A DNA stretch of 64,000 nt from Moraxella sp. VT-16-12 (GCF_002224245.2 NZ_NKHK02000007.1:62001-126000), one strand, 5' to 3'; positions 29,111-40,330 are shown, counted from the stretch's first letter. Notes: a model not told the origin generated them from the sequence alone. Translations and numbers: made by a program.

Positions 29111-30007
29111 ATGCTGATTGAATTTACCAAAATGCATGGTCTTGGCAACGATTTTATGGTGATTGACCTAGTAACGCAACGCATGAATCTAACGACTGAT
29201 TTGGTAAAATTGCTTGCTGATCGTCATTTGGGTGTTGGCTTTGACCAGTTGTTAATCGTAGAACCGCCGAGCCGTCCTGATGTGGATTTTAAATATCGGA
29301 TTTTTAATGCAGATGGCCAAGAGGTTTCCCAATGTGGCAATGGTGCTAGATGTTTTGCCACTTTTGTCCAAGCTCGCAAACTTTCCTTTAAACAACGTCT
29401 TCGGGTGGAGACAGCAAGTGGCATTATCACGCTGACTACTGACCGCTATGGTTGGGTACAAGTAGATATGGGCAAACCCAAATTTGAACCTGATGAGATA
29501 CCTTTTGCCCCCAAAGCCATCACCAAAGTTGGTAACAGCTACCGCATGATGATAGATGATACGCCTGTATCGTTTTATGTTTGCAATATGGGCAACCCCC
29601 ATGCCGTCATACAAGTGGACGATGTGCTCACCGCCGATGTGTCAAGACTTGGCAAACTGATTGAAAGCCACGAAGCCTTTCCAGAGCGGGTCAATGTTGG
29701 CTTTGTACAAGTGGTCAATCAGCGTCATATCCGCTTGCGTGTTTATGAGCGTGGCGTGGGCGAAACCCAAGCCTGTGGCACAGGGGCGTGTGCGGCAGTT
29801 GCGGTGGGCGTGCGTGAAGGCTGGCTTGATGAAGGCGTGGACATCAGAGCCCAGCTTTATGGGGGCAGTCTTGCCATACGCTATCAAGACGGCTACTCGG
29901 TGATGATGACAGGTCCAACATCGTTTGTGTATGAAGGCGTGTTTAGTCCTGATGGTCTTGCCGCCCAAGCAGGGATTAACCTAACACCCAGTCATGATGG
30001 CGAATAA
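29111..30007 (+). CDS. dapF: Diaminopimelate epimerase
   Basis: 298 residues. It interconverts LL- and meso-diaminopimelate for lysine and peptidoglycan synthesis. The two catalytic cysteines lie in SQCGNGARC and [12 protein letters not shown]. The [15 protein letters not shown] start and [12 protein letters not shown] are standard. The C-terminal tail is about 20 residues longer than in E. coli. The gene appears monocistronic. Confidence 0.97.
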   Translation: MLIEFTKMHGLGNDFMVIDLVTQRMNLTTDLVKLLADRHLGVGFDQLLIVEPPSRPDVDFKYRIFNADGQEVSQCGNGARCFATFVQARKLSFKQRLRVETASGIITLTTDRYGWVQVDMGKPKFEPDEIPFAPKAITKVGNSYRMMIDDTPVSFYVCNMGNPHAVIQVDDVLTADVSRLGKLIESHEAFPERVNVGFVQVVNQRHIRLRVYERGVGETQACGTGACAAVAVGVREGWLDEGVDIRAQLYGGSLAIRYQDGYSVMMTGPTSFVYEGVFSPDGLAAQAGINLTPSHDGE

Positions 30008-30014
30008 TCAACTT

Positions 30015-30043
30015 GGCATTCAAGGGCAAGTCGCCCTTGTGCC
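30015..30043. terminator. Hairpin between dapF and the convergent lipoprotein gene
   Basis: Perfect 7-bp stem CAAGGGC / GCCCTTG with a 5-base loop (30021-30039), extended by GGC / GCC outside a small internal loop. No T-run follows on either side. Its place between two convergent stops suggests transcription ending or mRNA 3' protection. Confidence 0.45.
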
Positions 30044-30055
30044 TTGGTCGCCCCA

Positions 30056-31816
30056 TTATGGCTCGTCAAACTCCAACTCTTCAACATCACCGTCCAACAC
30101 ATCTGTCCCAAATACCAGCCCCATTAAGGTTTGTAAATACTTGTCATTGCCTGATTGTATGTTCTTTAAAAACTCATCTTTATAATCTAGCAAATTAATG
30201 CTGTTACTGGCATTTGGGGTTTGTAGATGACTTGGCAGGCGAGCAAAGGTTTTGGTTTGGCTGGCATCTTGGTGGATTTTGGTAAAAACATCAACCATCA
30301 TCGGCACATCTGACAGTTTCTTTGTCAAGCGACCTTGGTTTTTCAAATAATAACGCTGACTTACCCAAGACACTTTGCCACCATCAATGCCATAATACAC
30401 CAAACTGGGCGTGCCTGTATCATTACCAACATCATCTTGGGTGGCATTTTGCTCATCTAGGCTATGATAGTAGCTTTGTACTTGTTGGTTTAGATTTGAT
30501 AAAAACATGACCGCAAAAAAGCGAGCGTTTATTTTGGGTTCTTGGGGCGTGGCACTCTCATCATTTTGTGGCTTATCAGCATTACGCACCGTAACAACAC
30601 TTTCGCCATCAACAATATCTCGCTCCATCGTTTGTAAATCATAACCTAGCAACTGCTCCAATGCCAAATCTGGATATTTTTTAATGATGGTATTATACAG
30701 CACTTCGGCAAACACATAATCACGGTACGCCTTATCTTTTGCACTAAGCTCATTTTTGATGATGCGGGGCGTGGCAGTCATGGTGGCAAATGTCGCTTGG
30801 GGAAGGTTGTCCACCAAAAATGGCACGCCTTTTAAACTGTCAGCACTCACCCAATCAAAACTCTCATTTGGCGTTACCAAAAAACTCTCTTTTTTGGCAG
30901 TCAAATATGCTTGGGTCAAATCTTTAATAAAATCATCAGGCAAACTGCCATCATTTAATGGTAAAAACAACCATTTATTTTGCCACTTATCGCCCAAATT
31001 CTTATCTAAAAACTGGCTGTTCGCCAATGCAAAATTATCCGCCCACAGATATATCCCGCCTGCTTTTATGTCAATATGTATGGGCTGATTGACAGAAAAA
31101 TGTAGGTTTTTGGCATTGTATTGCACACTTGGCAATGCTGTCATATAGCCCTTTAAGGGGTGATAACTGCCCATGACAGATACACGACCCGACTGCAATA
31201 AGTAAGCATTTAGCAGCTCAGCTTTTTTGGCGTTTAAGGCATGGTCTGTTGAGTTTTCATCATTTTCCACTTCATCAATCGCCATTTGTGCCACCACATG
31301 AGCGGCAGTATCTGCCAAAAAGGCTTGGGCTTTTTCGTCTGCATTTAAAGCATGATATTGTTGATAAAATGCATCAAAATCAAAAGGCTCATAACCATCT
31401 TTATCGCCAATCACCGCCGTCATACAGGTTTGATATGCAGATTTGATGGCTTGTTGTTCTTGTGAATAATTCTTCTTTAAATACTCATCAAGTTTTTTAC
31501 CGCCCTGTTCATCACGGGCTTTTTTTAACAACGCCACATAAGCATCATCATGGGTTTTATTGCAGTCATTTTCGGTTGGCACGCTGTCATCTTGGGGAGC
31601 ATTGGCAAGTTCATCACGGTGAGCATGATTGGAGACATAAACATCTGTTTGATAACCAAACGAATGATATAACTGTGATTTGACCGCAGATGCTAGGCTA
31701 TCTTTGGCACTCATTGCAGATGGCGTGGGATTATCATGGGTGATTGGTGATGTTGTGGCACAAGCCGTCAAAAAGCTTGCCCCCACCATCAGACAGGTCA
31801 TTTTTTGTAAAGTCAT
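30056..31816 (-). CDS. Large uncharacterised lipoprotein (586 residues), second of a pair
   Basis: Start chosen at the third of three consecutive ATGs, where AAGGA is 6 bases upstream. The signal peptide ends FLTAC with lipid Cys19. The mature protein is rich in Asp, Ala, Gln and Tyr, with further cysteines near residues 81 and 134 that could pair. Late segments such as LVYYGIDGGKVSWVSQ and LTKKLSDVPMMVDVF have no family I recognise. It starts 19 bases after the larger lipoprotein gene, so they form a two-gene operon. Probably outer-membrane anchored; function unknown. Confidence 0.7.
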   Translation of the reverse strand: MTLQKMTCLMVGASFLTACATTSPITHDNPTPSAMSAKDSLASAVKSQLYHSFGYQTDVYVSNHAHRDELANAPQDDSVPTENDCNKTHDDAYVALLKKARDEQGGKKLDEYLKKNYSQEQQAIKSAYQTCMTAVIGDKDGYEPFDFDAFYQQYHALNADEKAQAFLADTAAHVVAQMAIDEVENDENSTDHALNAKKAELLNAYLLQSGRVSVMGSYHPLKGYMTALPSVQYNAKNLHFSVNQPIHIDIKAGGIYLWADNFALANSQFLDKNLGDKWQNKWLFLPLNDGSLPDDFIKDLTQAYLTAKKESFLVTPNESFDWVSADSLKGVPFLVDNLPQATFATMTATPRIIKNELSAKDKAYRDYVFAEVLYNTIIKKYPDLALEQLLGYDLQTMERDIVDGESVVTVRNADKPQNDESATPQEPKINARFFAVMFLSNLNQQVQSYYHSLDEQNATQDDVGNDTGTPSLVYYGIDGGKVSWVSQRYYLKNQGRLTKKLSDVPMMVDVFTKIHQDASQTKTFARLPSHLQTPNASNSINLLDYKDEFLKNIQSGNDKYLQTLMGLVFGTDVLDGDVEELEFDEP

Positions 31817-31834
31817 CATCATTCCTTAGGCGGT

Positions 31835-34300
31835 TTATTTATATTGGCGTGTTGAACATTCTTTTTGCTTAAATGCTTCTGCCATCTGACGAACATCATC
31901 GTTAGCAGTTTCTGTGATGTTGTCTGTATTTTGCATACAAAGATTAGAAACATTAGACGTATCGTCATTGCTGACAGCATCTAAACTAAAAGCATATTCT
32001 TGTCGGACAGACTGGGCGGTCTTTTTAAAACGATAATCATCAACAGATGATTTTATCAACGCCACACCATCAACAGAAGTAGGCTCACTGAATGCCTGAT
32101 AAAACTGCCCTGACAAAACATGACTATCAAAAAAGGCTTTGTCGTGGCGAGTTTGGGTGATATTTTTTAGGCGATAATCATGCAACTCATCACGCAACTC
32201 CATCACACTTTGTGAGCCCAATAGTTTACCATCAGCACTTAAATACACATAGCTTGCAGTATTCATGCTAAAAGGCAAAAACCCTTCTATCGCCTGCAAC
32301 AATCCACCAACATCACTGCTGCGATGAGCCATGGTTAGCGTGGCAAAGTCCTTGATGGCTTTTTTGACAGTATCGGCGGTATGTTCACCCTTTTTAATGC
32401 CTTTGTTTTTATCGTTCTTGGTGGCGATGATGTCAGGATAAATATCAGGGTTTGCGTCCACATAAGCATTTAAATCTTGCACGACCATTTTGGCAATGGT
32501 GGCGTACATCTCGCCCATCTGCTGAGTACCAAGATGAATTTTGATGGTATGGCTGGCACGAATTTGTTTGGCAAAATCGTCTTGGCCTGCCACAGGGGTA
32601 AAGCTCTCACTGTCTAGCTCTTTTATCGCCACAACCACACCACGACTGATGGCATCATAAATAACATGGCTGGGTATTTTTTGGGCAAGCTCATGGGGTG
32701 CTTTAAAATACATCTGACCATTTGGTACATCTTTTGGTAAAGGTGCATATTTAGGCACAATCGCTGCCGCCAAAGGCAACAACGCCGATACGTCCGCATT
32801 CACCACACCCGTTCCAAAGTCTGTCTGTATGGGCAGTTGTGCTGACTGACGAGCGGTGGGCGACTCAAAATCTAGCGACCACAATATCGTTGCCTGACGA
32901 TTGGCAGGATTATGATGACTCAGGCTGGTGATGGTGGTGTTATTGTACTGATAAAGATTTTTGGCAGTCAGCTGCTCAGGTGTTTGTTTGATATAATCTA
33001 GCATGCTTGCCATCATACTGCCATATATGCCAAACCTGTTTAAAACAGACAGCTCATCATTGGGCTTACTGTCTGTATTTTGACCGTATTGTTTCATGTC
33101 TCGGTAAGCTTGCAACCAACCAGATAAACCTTGATATTTGTCCACTCGGGTGTGGTACTCATCAAACTCACCATAATCTCGCACGTTTCTCATGGGATAG
33201 GTGGCATATTTGGCACTTTCAAAATCAACAATCTCATCATCAACGCCCAAATGCTCACCAGCACATTTGGCAAAATCCACATAATTGTCCAAATACGCTT
33301 TATCATCATTGGCATAAGTACGACCTGATGCACGCAAAGCACGCTGTCCTTGTATTGCTTGCTTTTGACAGGCCAATAAGTCCTTTGTAACGTTAAGATG
33401 ATGTTCTGTATAACCGTTGGCAATATATGTGGCAGGCGTGATGGTTTTGTTTAAACCATAACCAACCGTACAAACGGTGTAGTTTTGGTAGAGTAACTGA
33501 ACTGTTTGTTCATCGCTTGCACTGATAGATTTTTTTAAAAGTTCACGCACCCCTGTCTCATAATCACCTAAGCACGCTTTTGTGTCATTTAAATCTTGGA
33601 TTTGATAACCTTGGGCAGATTTTTTTAGCTCGTTATGTTCGGCATCATGCTCTTTTTTTAGCTGATTAAGTGATGATAAGATGTTTTTGCCTGTTTCATC
33701 TTTCTCACTCACACGTCGGGCGGCGATGGCAGATAAAATTTCATCATCCAAATCGCTAATGGTCTCATTAGTAGCCTGCACCAACCCATTAATTTGATGA
33801 TTTACTTGCAAATAAGTATCATCGGTCATCGCCACAGTTCTGCCAACAGTTGAGCGGTCATCTTGGTCATTATAACGCAAATAAGGTAAATCAACCATGG
33901 CGACATCATCACTCATGCCTTCATCTAAATATTCAGATTCGGTGCGATAAGGTTGGTGATTAATGTCTTGGTGGTTACGCTGAAACTCTTGCACCTTAAC
34001 AAAACTGCCCCAAAATGGGTCTGCATTTTTATTTGGGCTGTCATCAGCATATAGTGGCATGACCTGTGAATAATGCGTGGAAACCGTATGACGTTCTTTG
34101 AGCAGATATTCGTTAATGGCTTTTGTAAATTGTGCTTTGGCGGTGGCAGATGGTGATGTTTCATCAAAAAATGCTTTGGCACTTGGGGGAATGACACTTG
34201 TGGTCGTCGGTGCGACAGTCAAATCAGGCGTATGCTGACAGGCAGTAAGAAGCACCATTGCCACTGACAACACGGCAGGTTTTAAATAAAATTTTGACAT
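31835..34300 (-). CDS. Large uncharacterised lipoprotein (821 residues), first of a pair
   Basis: Start set at ATG 34300, which gives a proper lipoprotein signal (MSKFYLKPAVLSVAMVLLTAC, lipid Cys21) and has GGAAA just upstream; the open frame extends 39 bases further. The mature part is mostly polar and helical, with Cys pairs in the middle third (KACLGDYE, YTVCTVGYG, LLACQKQA, FAKCAGEH) and a final Cys-containing tail. Like its partner it has a late segment built around YVYLSADGK. I recognise no domain. Size, lipidation and pairing suggest a surface or periplasmic complex, which is inference. Confidence 0.7.
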   Translation of the reverse strand: MSKFYLKPAVLSVAMVLLTACQHTPDLTVAPTTTSVIPPSAKAFFDETSPSATAKAQFTKAINEYLLKERHTVSTHYSQVMPLYADDSPNKNADPFWGSFVKVQEFQRNHQDINHQPYRTESEYLDEGMSDDVAMVDLPYLRYNDQDDRSTVGRTVAMTDDTYLQVNHQINGLVQATNETISDLDDEILSAIAARRVSEKDETGKNILSSLNQLKKEHDAEHNELKKSAQGYQIQDLNDTKACLGDYETGVRELLKKSISASDEQTVQLLYQNYTVCTVGYGLNKTITPATYIANGYTEHHLNVTKDLLACQKQAIQGQRALRASGRTYANDDKAYLDNYVDFAKCAGEHLGVDDEIVDFESAKYATYPMRNVRDYGEFDEYHTRVDKYQGLSGWLQAYRDMKQYGQNTDSKPNDELSVLNRFGIYGSMMASMLDYIKQTPEQLTAKNLYQYNNTTITSLSHHNPANRQATILWSLDFESPTARQSAQLPIQTDFGTGVVNADVSALLPLAAAIVPKYAPLPKDVPNGQMYFKAPHELAQKIPSHVIYDAISRGVVVAIKELDSESFTPVAGQDDFAKQIRASHTIKIHLGTQQMGEMYATIAKMVVQDLNAYVDANPDIYPDIIATKNDKNKGIKKGEHTADTVKKAIKDFATLTMAHRSSDVGGLLQAIEGFLPFSMNTASYVYLSADGKLLGSQSVMELRDELHDYRLKNITQTRHDKAFFDSHVLSGQFYQAFSEPTSVDGVALIKSSVDDYRFKKTAQSVRQEYAFSLDAVSNDDTSNVSNLCMQNTDNITETANDDVRQMAEAFKQKECSTRQYK

Positions 34301-34463
34301 CAGATTTCCATAAAATATCAGTAACAATAACCACAGCAATTATACACAATTTTTAAAACGAAAAAAGATTTTTTTATATGACGGTTAATTAATTCATCAT
34401 TTTTTCATCATTTGACAAACTTTTGATGGCGATTTAATCACACCCCCAATATTCATCATTTTA

Positions 34464-34494
34464 CACAAAAAAACACCCAAGATAATCTTGGGTG
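34464..34494 (-). terminator. Terminator of the CoA-transferase gene
   Basis: CACCCAAGAT / ATCTTGGGTG inverted repeat (34474-34494) followed on the minus strand by seven T's, 27 bases after the stop codon. Stem of 9-10 bp. Confidence 0.88.
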
Positions 34495-34520
34495 CTGGTT
34501 GGGATAACTGTATCAAAAGA

Positions 34521-36047
34521 TTATTTGATACGCATATCTCCTGTTTCAACAAAACGCTGATGCCATGACAGAGCTTCTAGCAAAATGTGTGGCGTGTGGA
34601 TACCACCTGCTTTTTGGCTTGCCACCAAGGCACGGTCATAATAATCACGCAGCATATCACGATAATCAGGGTGCGAGCAGTTTTCAATGATAAGTTTGGC
34701 ACGCTCTTTTGGTGCTTTACCGCGCAAATCTGCCATGCCCTGCTCAGTAACAATAAACATCACATCATGCTCGGTGTGGTCATGGTGGCTGACCATAGGC
34801 ACAATGGCAGAGATTGCACCACCTTTGGCGGTTGATGGACTGACATAGAATGAGAAAAAGCCATTACGCGTAAAGTCGCCAGAGCCGCCAATGCCGTTCA
34901 TCATGCGAGTGCCCATGACGTGCGTGGAGTTTACGTTGCCATAAATGTCCGCTTCAATCATAGAGTTCATGCCAATCACACCTAAGCGGCGGATAATCTC
35001 AGGGTTGTTACTGATTTCCATCGGACGCAAGATGATTTTATCTTTTAAAAACTCAATGTTTTCGTTAAAGCGAGCTAGGGCATCTGGGCTAAATGACAAG
35101 GCGGTGGCAGACGCTGTTTTCATCTTTTTGGCAAGAATCAAATCAAGCATACCGTCTTGGAGTACTTCGGTGTAGCCCACCAAATCTTCAAATGGTGCAT
35201 CCAAAAGACCTGCCATCACCGCATTGGCAACGTTACCTACGCCCGATTGAAGTGGTAATAAGCTCTTGGGCAAGCGACCTGCTTTGACTTCATGGTCAAG
35301 AAAATCAATCACTTGGGCAGCGATACGCTTAGAAACGTCGTCAGGCTCAGCAAATTTAGAGTTACGGTCGCCAGCATCAGTCAGCACAATCGCCACAACC
35401 TTATCGGTATCAATGGTAAGACCTGCTGTGCCGATACGGTCAAATGCTCCTGTGATAGGAATGGGCTTGCGGTGCGGTGGCAGACCCACTTCGCCATAAA
35501 TGTCGTGCATGCCTTCTAAGCCTGCACTTAGGGCAGCGTTAATCTCAATGATGACTTTATCGGCATTTTTGACCGCTTCTACGCCATGACCAATACCCAT
35601 GGCAAAAACCAGCTCGCCGTTTTCGGTGATGGCGGTAGCTTCTACGATGGCAATGTCAAATTTACCATAAAAACCTTGACGCATTTGCTGTTCAACGTGC
35701 GATAAGTGCATGTCTTGATAAGCAATCTCGCCTGCGTTAATGCCGTTACGCAAGGTTGGGTCAGATTGAAATGGCGAGCGAAAATGCAAGGCTTTCGCTT
35801 CTGCCAGCACACCATCACACTCAGGAGCGGTGGACGCACCTGTTACCATACCAATGCTAAACTTTTCGCCTTTGGCGTGCAAATCTTTGGCTTTATTGGC
35901 AATGGCAGTTGGTAAAGCCTTAGGGTATCCAGCCCCTGTAAAGCCTGTGATGGCAAGCATCATGCCGTTTTTTACAAATTCTGCCGCCTGCTCAGCACTC
36001 ATCACTTTATCACGCAAACCTGCGTGGCGAATACGGTCAATAGACAT
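34521..36047 (-). CDS. Acetyl-CoA hydrolase/transferase family protein, succinate:acetate CoA-transferase type
   Basis: 508 residues from ATG 36047 (MSIDRIRHAGLRDKV). It belongs to the ScpC/AarC/Cat1 class: ITGFTGAGYPKALP near the start, LQSGVGNVANAVMAGLL in the centre, and MNGIGGSGDFTRN and FIVTEQGMADLRGKAPKERA near the end. These enzymes move CoA between succinate and acetate or propionate. Transcribed alone with its own terminator. The exact acyl substrate cannot be read from sequence. Confidence 0.9.
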   Translation of the reverse strand: MSIDRIRHAGLRDKVMSAEQAAEFVKNGMMLAITGFTGAGYPKALPTAIANKAKDLHAKGEKFSIGMVTGASTAPECDGVLAEAKALHFRSPFQSDPTLRNGINAGEIAYQDMHLSHVEQQMRQGFYGKFDIAIVEATAITENGELVFAMGIGHGVEAVKNADKVIIEINAALSAGLEGMHDIYGEVGLPPHRKPIPITGAFDRIGTAGLTIDTDKVVAIVLTDAGDRNSKFAEPDDVSKRIAAQVIDFLDHEVKAGRLPKSLLPLQSGVGNVANAVMAGLLDAPFEDLVGYTEVLQDGMLDLILAKKMKTASATALSFSPDALARFNENIEFLKDKIILRPMEISNNPEIIRRLGVIGMNSMIEADIYGNVNSTHVMGTRMMNGIGGSGDFTRNGFFSFYVSPSTAKGGAISAIVPMVSHHDHTEHDVMFIVTEQGMADLRGKAPKERAKLIIENCSHPDYRDMLRDYYDRALVASQKAGGIHTPHILLEALSWHQRFVETGDMRIK

Positions 36048-36207
36048 AATCATTCCTTATCCAATAAATGAAAACTTAGCAAATAATCATTTGCACAAGT
36101 ATTAAGATTTTAACACCGATTACCCACAAAATAAATAGCCGATTGTTGTTTTATCATGATTTTTTTAAATCAAAGCATTTGGGTATTTTGACAACAAAAT
36201 AAACCAT

Positions 36208-37344
36208 TTAAAAAATTCTGCCGTCATTACGCACTTTAGCATATTGTCCAATCTTATCCTCTATGTTTTTGGCAATGTCCAAATAAAAATGAGCAAAATC
36301 ATCACCTTGGATAACACTTGGTACGCCATTATCCACACTTTCACGAATGGCACTTGCCAAAGGCAGTCGCCCCAAAAATGGCACGCCATAATTTTTGGTC
36401 ATCTCATCTGCCCCACCTGTACCAAATATGGCTTCGGTATGTCCACAGTTGGTGCAGGTATGTAAAGCCATGTTTTCAATAATACCTATGATGGGAATGT
36501 GGGTTTTGGCAAACATCTCAACACCTTTTTTGACATCAAGCAGTGCAATGTGTTGTGGCGTGGTTACAATGACTGCTCCTGTAACAGCAATACGCTGAGC
36601 CAAAGTGAGCTGAATGTCGCCTGTGCCGGGGGGCATGTCTATGATAAGATAATCTAAGTTTGGCCAGTTGGTTTGGTTGTAAAGCTGCATCAACGCCCCT
36701 GTTGCCTTAATCCCACGCCATGCCACAGGCGTGCTGTTGGTATCTAGCAAGCTACCAATGGACAGTATGGCAAGCCCATGAGCATCAATGGGTACAAATT
36801 GCTCATGCTCTACAATTGGTTTAACACCTGCCACACCAAGCATGTCAGGCACACTAGGCCCATAAATGTCCGCATCTAACATACCCACTTTATGACCCAA
36901 ACTTTGCAATGCCAACGCCACATTGACCGCCGTGGTGGACTTACCTACACCCCCTTTACCTGACGCTATCACGATGGTGTGGCGAATGCGTGGGTGGGGA
37001 GCAATGTCATCTTGGGTGGGAGCAGTTTTTTGGGGGCTGTTGGCAGGCGTGGTTTCTTTGGGGTGAAATGTTTTGGCTGATGAAACTTTGGCAGTTTTTG
37101 ACACATGAAAATTTAGCTCACCCACGCCCACGCCTTGTAGCTGACTTTGTAAGGCATGGTAACTGCGTTCAAGCTCACGCTCATCTGCTGCATTGTCTAT
37201 CTTTAAGGAGACATCAAGCACATCTTCATGGGCAGATTTGTCGGTAATAAAAGACGTGATTGGCTTGCCAAACAATTTGGTATTAGCCAATATCTCATCT
37301 ACGGCTTTCACATCAATCTTAGATTTTTTAAATAATGAAAACAT
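36208..37344 (-). CDS. mrp: Mrp/ApbC/NBP35-family P-loop ATPase, Fe-S carrier
   Basis: 378 residues from ATG 37344 (MFSLFKKSK); the frame is open 12 bases further. Deviant Walker A IVIASGKGGVGKSTTAVNVA follows a Pro/Thr-rich linker, and a shortened MIP18-like segment lies before it. The CxxC metal site is HTCTNCGH. Mrp proteins bind and transfer [4Fe-4S] clusters. It follows scpA by 18 bases, so scpA-mrp, possibly with trpS, is one unit. Confidence 0.94.
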   Translation of the reverse strand: MFSLFKKSKIDVKAVDEILANTKLFGKPITSFITDKSAHEDVLDVSLKIDNAADERELERSYHALQSQLQGVGVGELNFHVSKTAKVSSAKTFHPKETTPANSPQKTAPTQDDIAPHPRIRHTIVIASGKGGVGKSTTAVNVALALQSLGHKVGMLDADIYGPSVPDMLGVAGVKPIVEHEQFVPIDAHGLAILSIGSLLDTNSTPVAWRGIKATGALMQLYNQTNWPNLDYLIIDMPPGTGDIQLTLAQRIAVTGAVIVTTPQHIALLDVKKGVEMFAKTHIPIIGIIENMALHTCTNCGHTEAIFGTGGADEMTKNYGVPFLGRLPLASAIRESVDNGVPSVIQGDDFAHFYLDIAKNIEDKIGQYAKVRNDGRIF

Positions 37345-37362
37345 AACACCGCCCATTTTACT

Positions 37363-38214
37363 TTAACACAACCAATACAACATCTGTCCGCCAATATCAT
37401 CATCTGAGCTGGTAGAATGTTGTGGTAAATTTTTGGTCATGGCTAAATCCACATCTACGCCATCATCAGCAAAACCAATCAGCCCACGTTTCATCAGCTC
37501 CAACACCGCCACAAAACTCACCACCACACCCACACGCCCTTGTGTTTTATCCAGCAACTCATGAAAAGTCGCCCCACCTTGTTTACTTAAAATCCGACTG
37601 ATTTTTGCAATACGCTCAGACAACGGCACAGGGTCGGTTTTAATGTGGTGCATTTGATAATCAGGCTTGATTTGCATTGCCACAAGGCTGTTTACCAATA
37701 TGTCGGCTGAAAATTTATGGCAATGGTCTTGCATGGTTTCTACACTTGGCAAGCTGGTAAATGCCACAAACACATCACGCTCAAAACGAATCAGTCCATC
37801 AAGGCGAATGCTGGCTTCTTTGATTTGAGCATATTCTTCTAGTCGCCTAATGAGTCGTGCTTTGGGATTATCTTCATCGCCTGATGGTTTGCTTTGTGGC
37901 AAAAGTAACTCACTTTTGATGGCAATCAATGTGCTTGCCATGAGCAAATAATCGCCAGCCAATTCAAAATATGAGTCGTCCAACTCACGAATATAGTTCA
38001 AATATTGCTCGGTAATTGGCAAAATGGCAGTATCCGCCAAATCAAAATTGTTCTTTTTTACCAAATACAATAAAAAATCCAAAGGGCCTGCAAACTGCTC
38101 CAACCACACCGCAAACGCATGGGGAGGTATGTACAAATCATCTGGCAGACTTACCACAGGCGTATCAAAAATGCGAACGCCTGTGTCGTGGTTGTTTTGC
38201 CCAGTTTGTGCCAT
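37363..38214 (-). CDS. scpA: Segregation and condensation protein A
   Basis: 283 residues. Kleisin subunit of the SMC-ScpAB condensin-like complex. The N-terminal FAGPLDFLLYLVKKNNFDLADTAILPITEQYLNYI is diagnostic, and the C-terminal winged helix includes FHELLDKTQGRVGVVVSFVAVLELMKRGLI. scpB is not next to it in this window. It starts 15 bases after trpS. Confidence 0.95.
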   Translation of the reverse strand: MAQTGQNNHDTGVRIFDTPVVSLPDDLYIPPHAFAVWLEQFAGPLDFLLYLVKKNNFDLADTAILPITEQYLNYIRELDDSYFELAGDYLLMASTLIAIKSELLLPQSKPSGDEDNPKARLIRRLEEYAQIKEASIRLDGLIRFERDVFVAFTSLPSVETMQDHCHKFSADILVNSLVAMQIKPDYQMHHIKTDPVPLSERIAKISRILSKQGGATFHELLDKTQGRVGVVVSFVAVLELMKRGLIGFADDGVDVDLAMTKNLPQHSTSSDDDIGGQMLYWLC

Positions 38215-38229
38215 AACTGCCTTGATGTG

Positions 38230-39297
38230 TTATTTTAGTTTGGCGAGTGGTCTAATCCCTGTTGCTCTGCGTGTTTTATCAAGCTGTTTGTCAGCATATC
38301 GTCTTGCTTTAACCGCACCCATCTGCAAAATCTCTTCTAGCTCTTTGGGATTATTCATCAAATGAAGGTATTTTTCACGCATTGGGGCGATTTCATCATT
38401 GATTTTATGAAATAAAATGTCTTTGGCTTCACCCCAGCCAATGCCACGGCGATAACGCTCGGCAAGCTCATTTATCTCATCTGGTGAGCCAAATGCCTTA
38501 TAAATCTCAAAAATATTGCACTCATCAGGGTTTTTTGGCTCTTCGGGGGCTTGGGAATTGGTTACAATTTGAGCAATCGCTTTTTTTAGTGCCTTTTGGG
38601 GGTCAATATTTGGGCTGCCATCACCAAATAGTGGTATGGTATTGCCATAGGATTTGCTCATTTTGCGACCATCAAGTCCTGTTAATAGTGGGGTATTTTC
38701 ATCTGTAACCGCCACAGGCAGTGTAAACAGCTCTTTGTATTTGTGGTTAAATGTGCCTGCGATGTCTCGTGCCATCTCAATGTGCTGAATTTGGTCTTTG
38801 CCAACAGGAACGTGAGTGGCATTAAACATCAAAATGTCCGCACTCATCAAAACAGGATAACTAAACAGCCCCATACTGATACCAAAATCAGGGTCAGTAT
38901 CGCCCTTTGCTAGGTTCATGTCCACACTTGCCTTATAAGCGTGAGCCCTGTTCATCAGCCCCTTAGCACACGAACAGCTCAAAATCCATGACAGTTCTGG
39001 AATTTGGGCAATGTCTGACTGGCGATAAAAGATAACTTGCTCAGGGTCAAGACCGCACGCCAACCAAGTGGCGGCAATGGCTCGTGTGGAGCGATGAATC
39101 TCATCAGGGTCAAAGCATTTGATAAGTGCGTGAAAATCCGCCAAAAAGAAAAAAGCATCACCACTATCATCAGCAAAAGCCTGCTTAGCAGACGCAATGG
39201 CGGGACGGATAGAGCCAACATAATTGCCAAGATGGGGAATGCCTGTGGTGGTAATGCCTGTTAAAATGCGTTTTTTGGTAGAAGTTTGGGTTGTCAT
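38230..39297 (-). CDS. trpS: Tryptophan--tRNA ligase
   Basis: 355 residues, class Ic synthetase. HIGH-type motif is [13 protein letters not shown] and KMSKS lies in [10 protein letters not shown]. The protein matches the ordinary bacterial TrpRS length. It has a long leader on the minus strand with a hairpin at 39333-39360. Confidence 0.97.
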   Translation of the reverse strand: MTTQTSTKKRILTGITTTGIPHLGNYVGSIRPAIASAKQAFADDSGDAFFFLADFHALIKCFDPDEIHRSTRAIAATWLACGLDPEQVIFYRQSDIAQIPELSWILSCSCAKGLMNRAHAYKASVDMNLAKGDTDPDFGISMGLFSYPVLMSADILMFNATHVPVGKDQIQHIEMARDIAGTFNHKYKELFTLPVAVTDENTPLLTGLDGRKMSKSYGNTIPLFGDGSPNIDPQKALKKAIAQIVTNSQAPEEPKNPDECNIFEIYKAFGSPDEINELAERYRRGIGWGEAKDILFHKINDEIAPMREKYLHLMNNPKELEEILQMGAVKARRYADKQLDKTRRATGIRPLAKLK

Positions 39298-39332
39298 GAC
39301 TGACCTTAATTGATTGATAAAACGATAAAATC

Positions 39333-39360
39333 ACCCCAAAGATAAATGATGCTTTGGGGT
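39333..39360 (-). promoter_or_regulatory. Hairpin in the trpS leader
   Basis: Perfect 9-bp stem ACCCCAAAG / CTTTGGGGT with a 10-base loop, 36 bases before the trpS start. On the minus strand it is followed by GATTTTATCGTTTTATC, T-rich but not a clean T-run. Could be a weak attenuator; I see no Trp-rich leader peptide or T-box. Confidence 0.35.
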
Positions 39361-39572
39361 AGAGTTTTAATGGTGATGTGTGGTCAAATTATTCATATTG
39401 CCAAATTTGGTGCTATTTATTGCTTTGTTAGCAATTTGAATTATTATACACCATTTAATAAAAAACATATAATGATTTGTTAAGTGCTGATGAGTAAATT
39501 GGTTGCACTGCCCTATGGATTATTTATAAATCATATAGCAAGTAAAAAGATTATGTTAAATAAAATTGGCAT

Positions 39573-39602
39573 AAAAAACACACCCAAATTGATTGGGTGT
39601 GT
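39573..39602 (-). terminator. Rho-independent terminator of adk
   Basis: Perfect 10-bp stem ACACACCCAA / TTGGGTGTGT with a 5-base loop, followed by a T-run on the minus strand, 13 bases after the adk stop. Confidence 0.9.
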
Positions 39603-39615
39603 CTGTTGGTGTATA

Positions 39616-40296
<681 letters not shown>

Positions 40297-40330
40297 CTAT
40301 AAACCACATTTGCCCATTATTCAAGCTGTT

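Larger units (their letters stand above)
39298..39615. other. 318-base gap between adk and trpS
   Basis: Holds the adk terminator at the right end, a minus-strand TATAAT at 39443-39448 as likely trpS promoter, and a 9-bp hairpin in the trpS leader. The rest is AT-rich, with no open frame I would defend. Confidence 0.6.
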
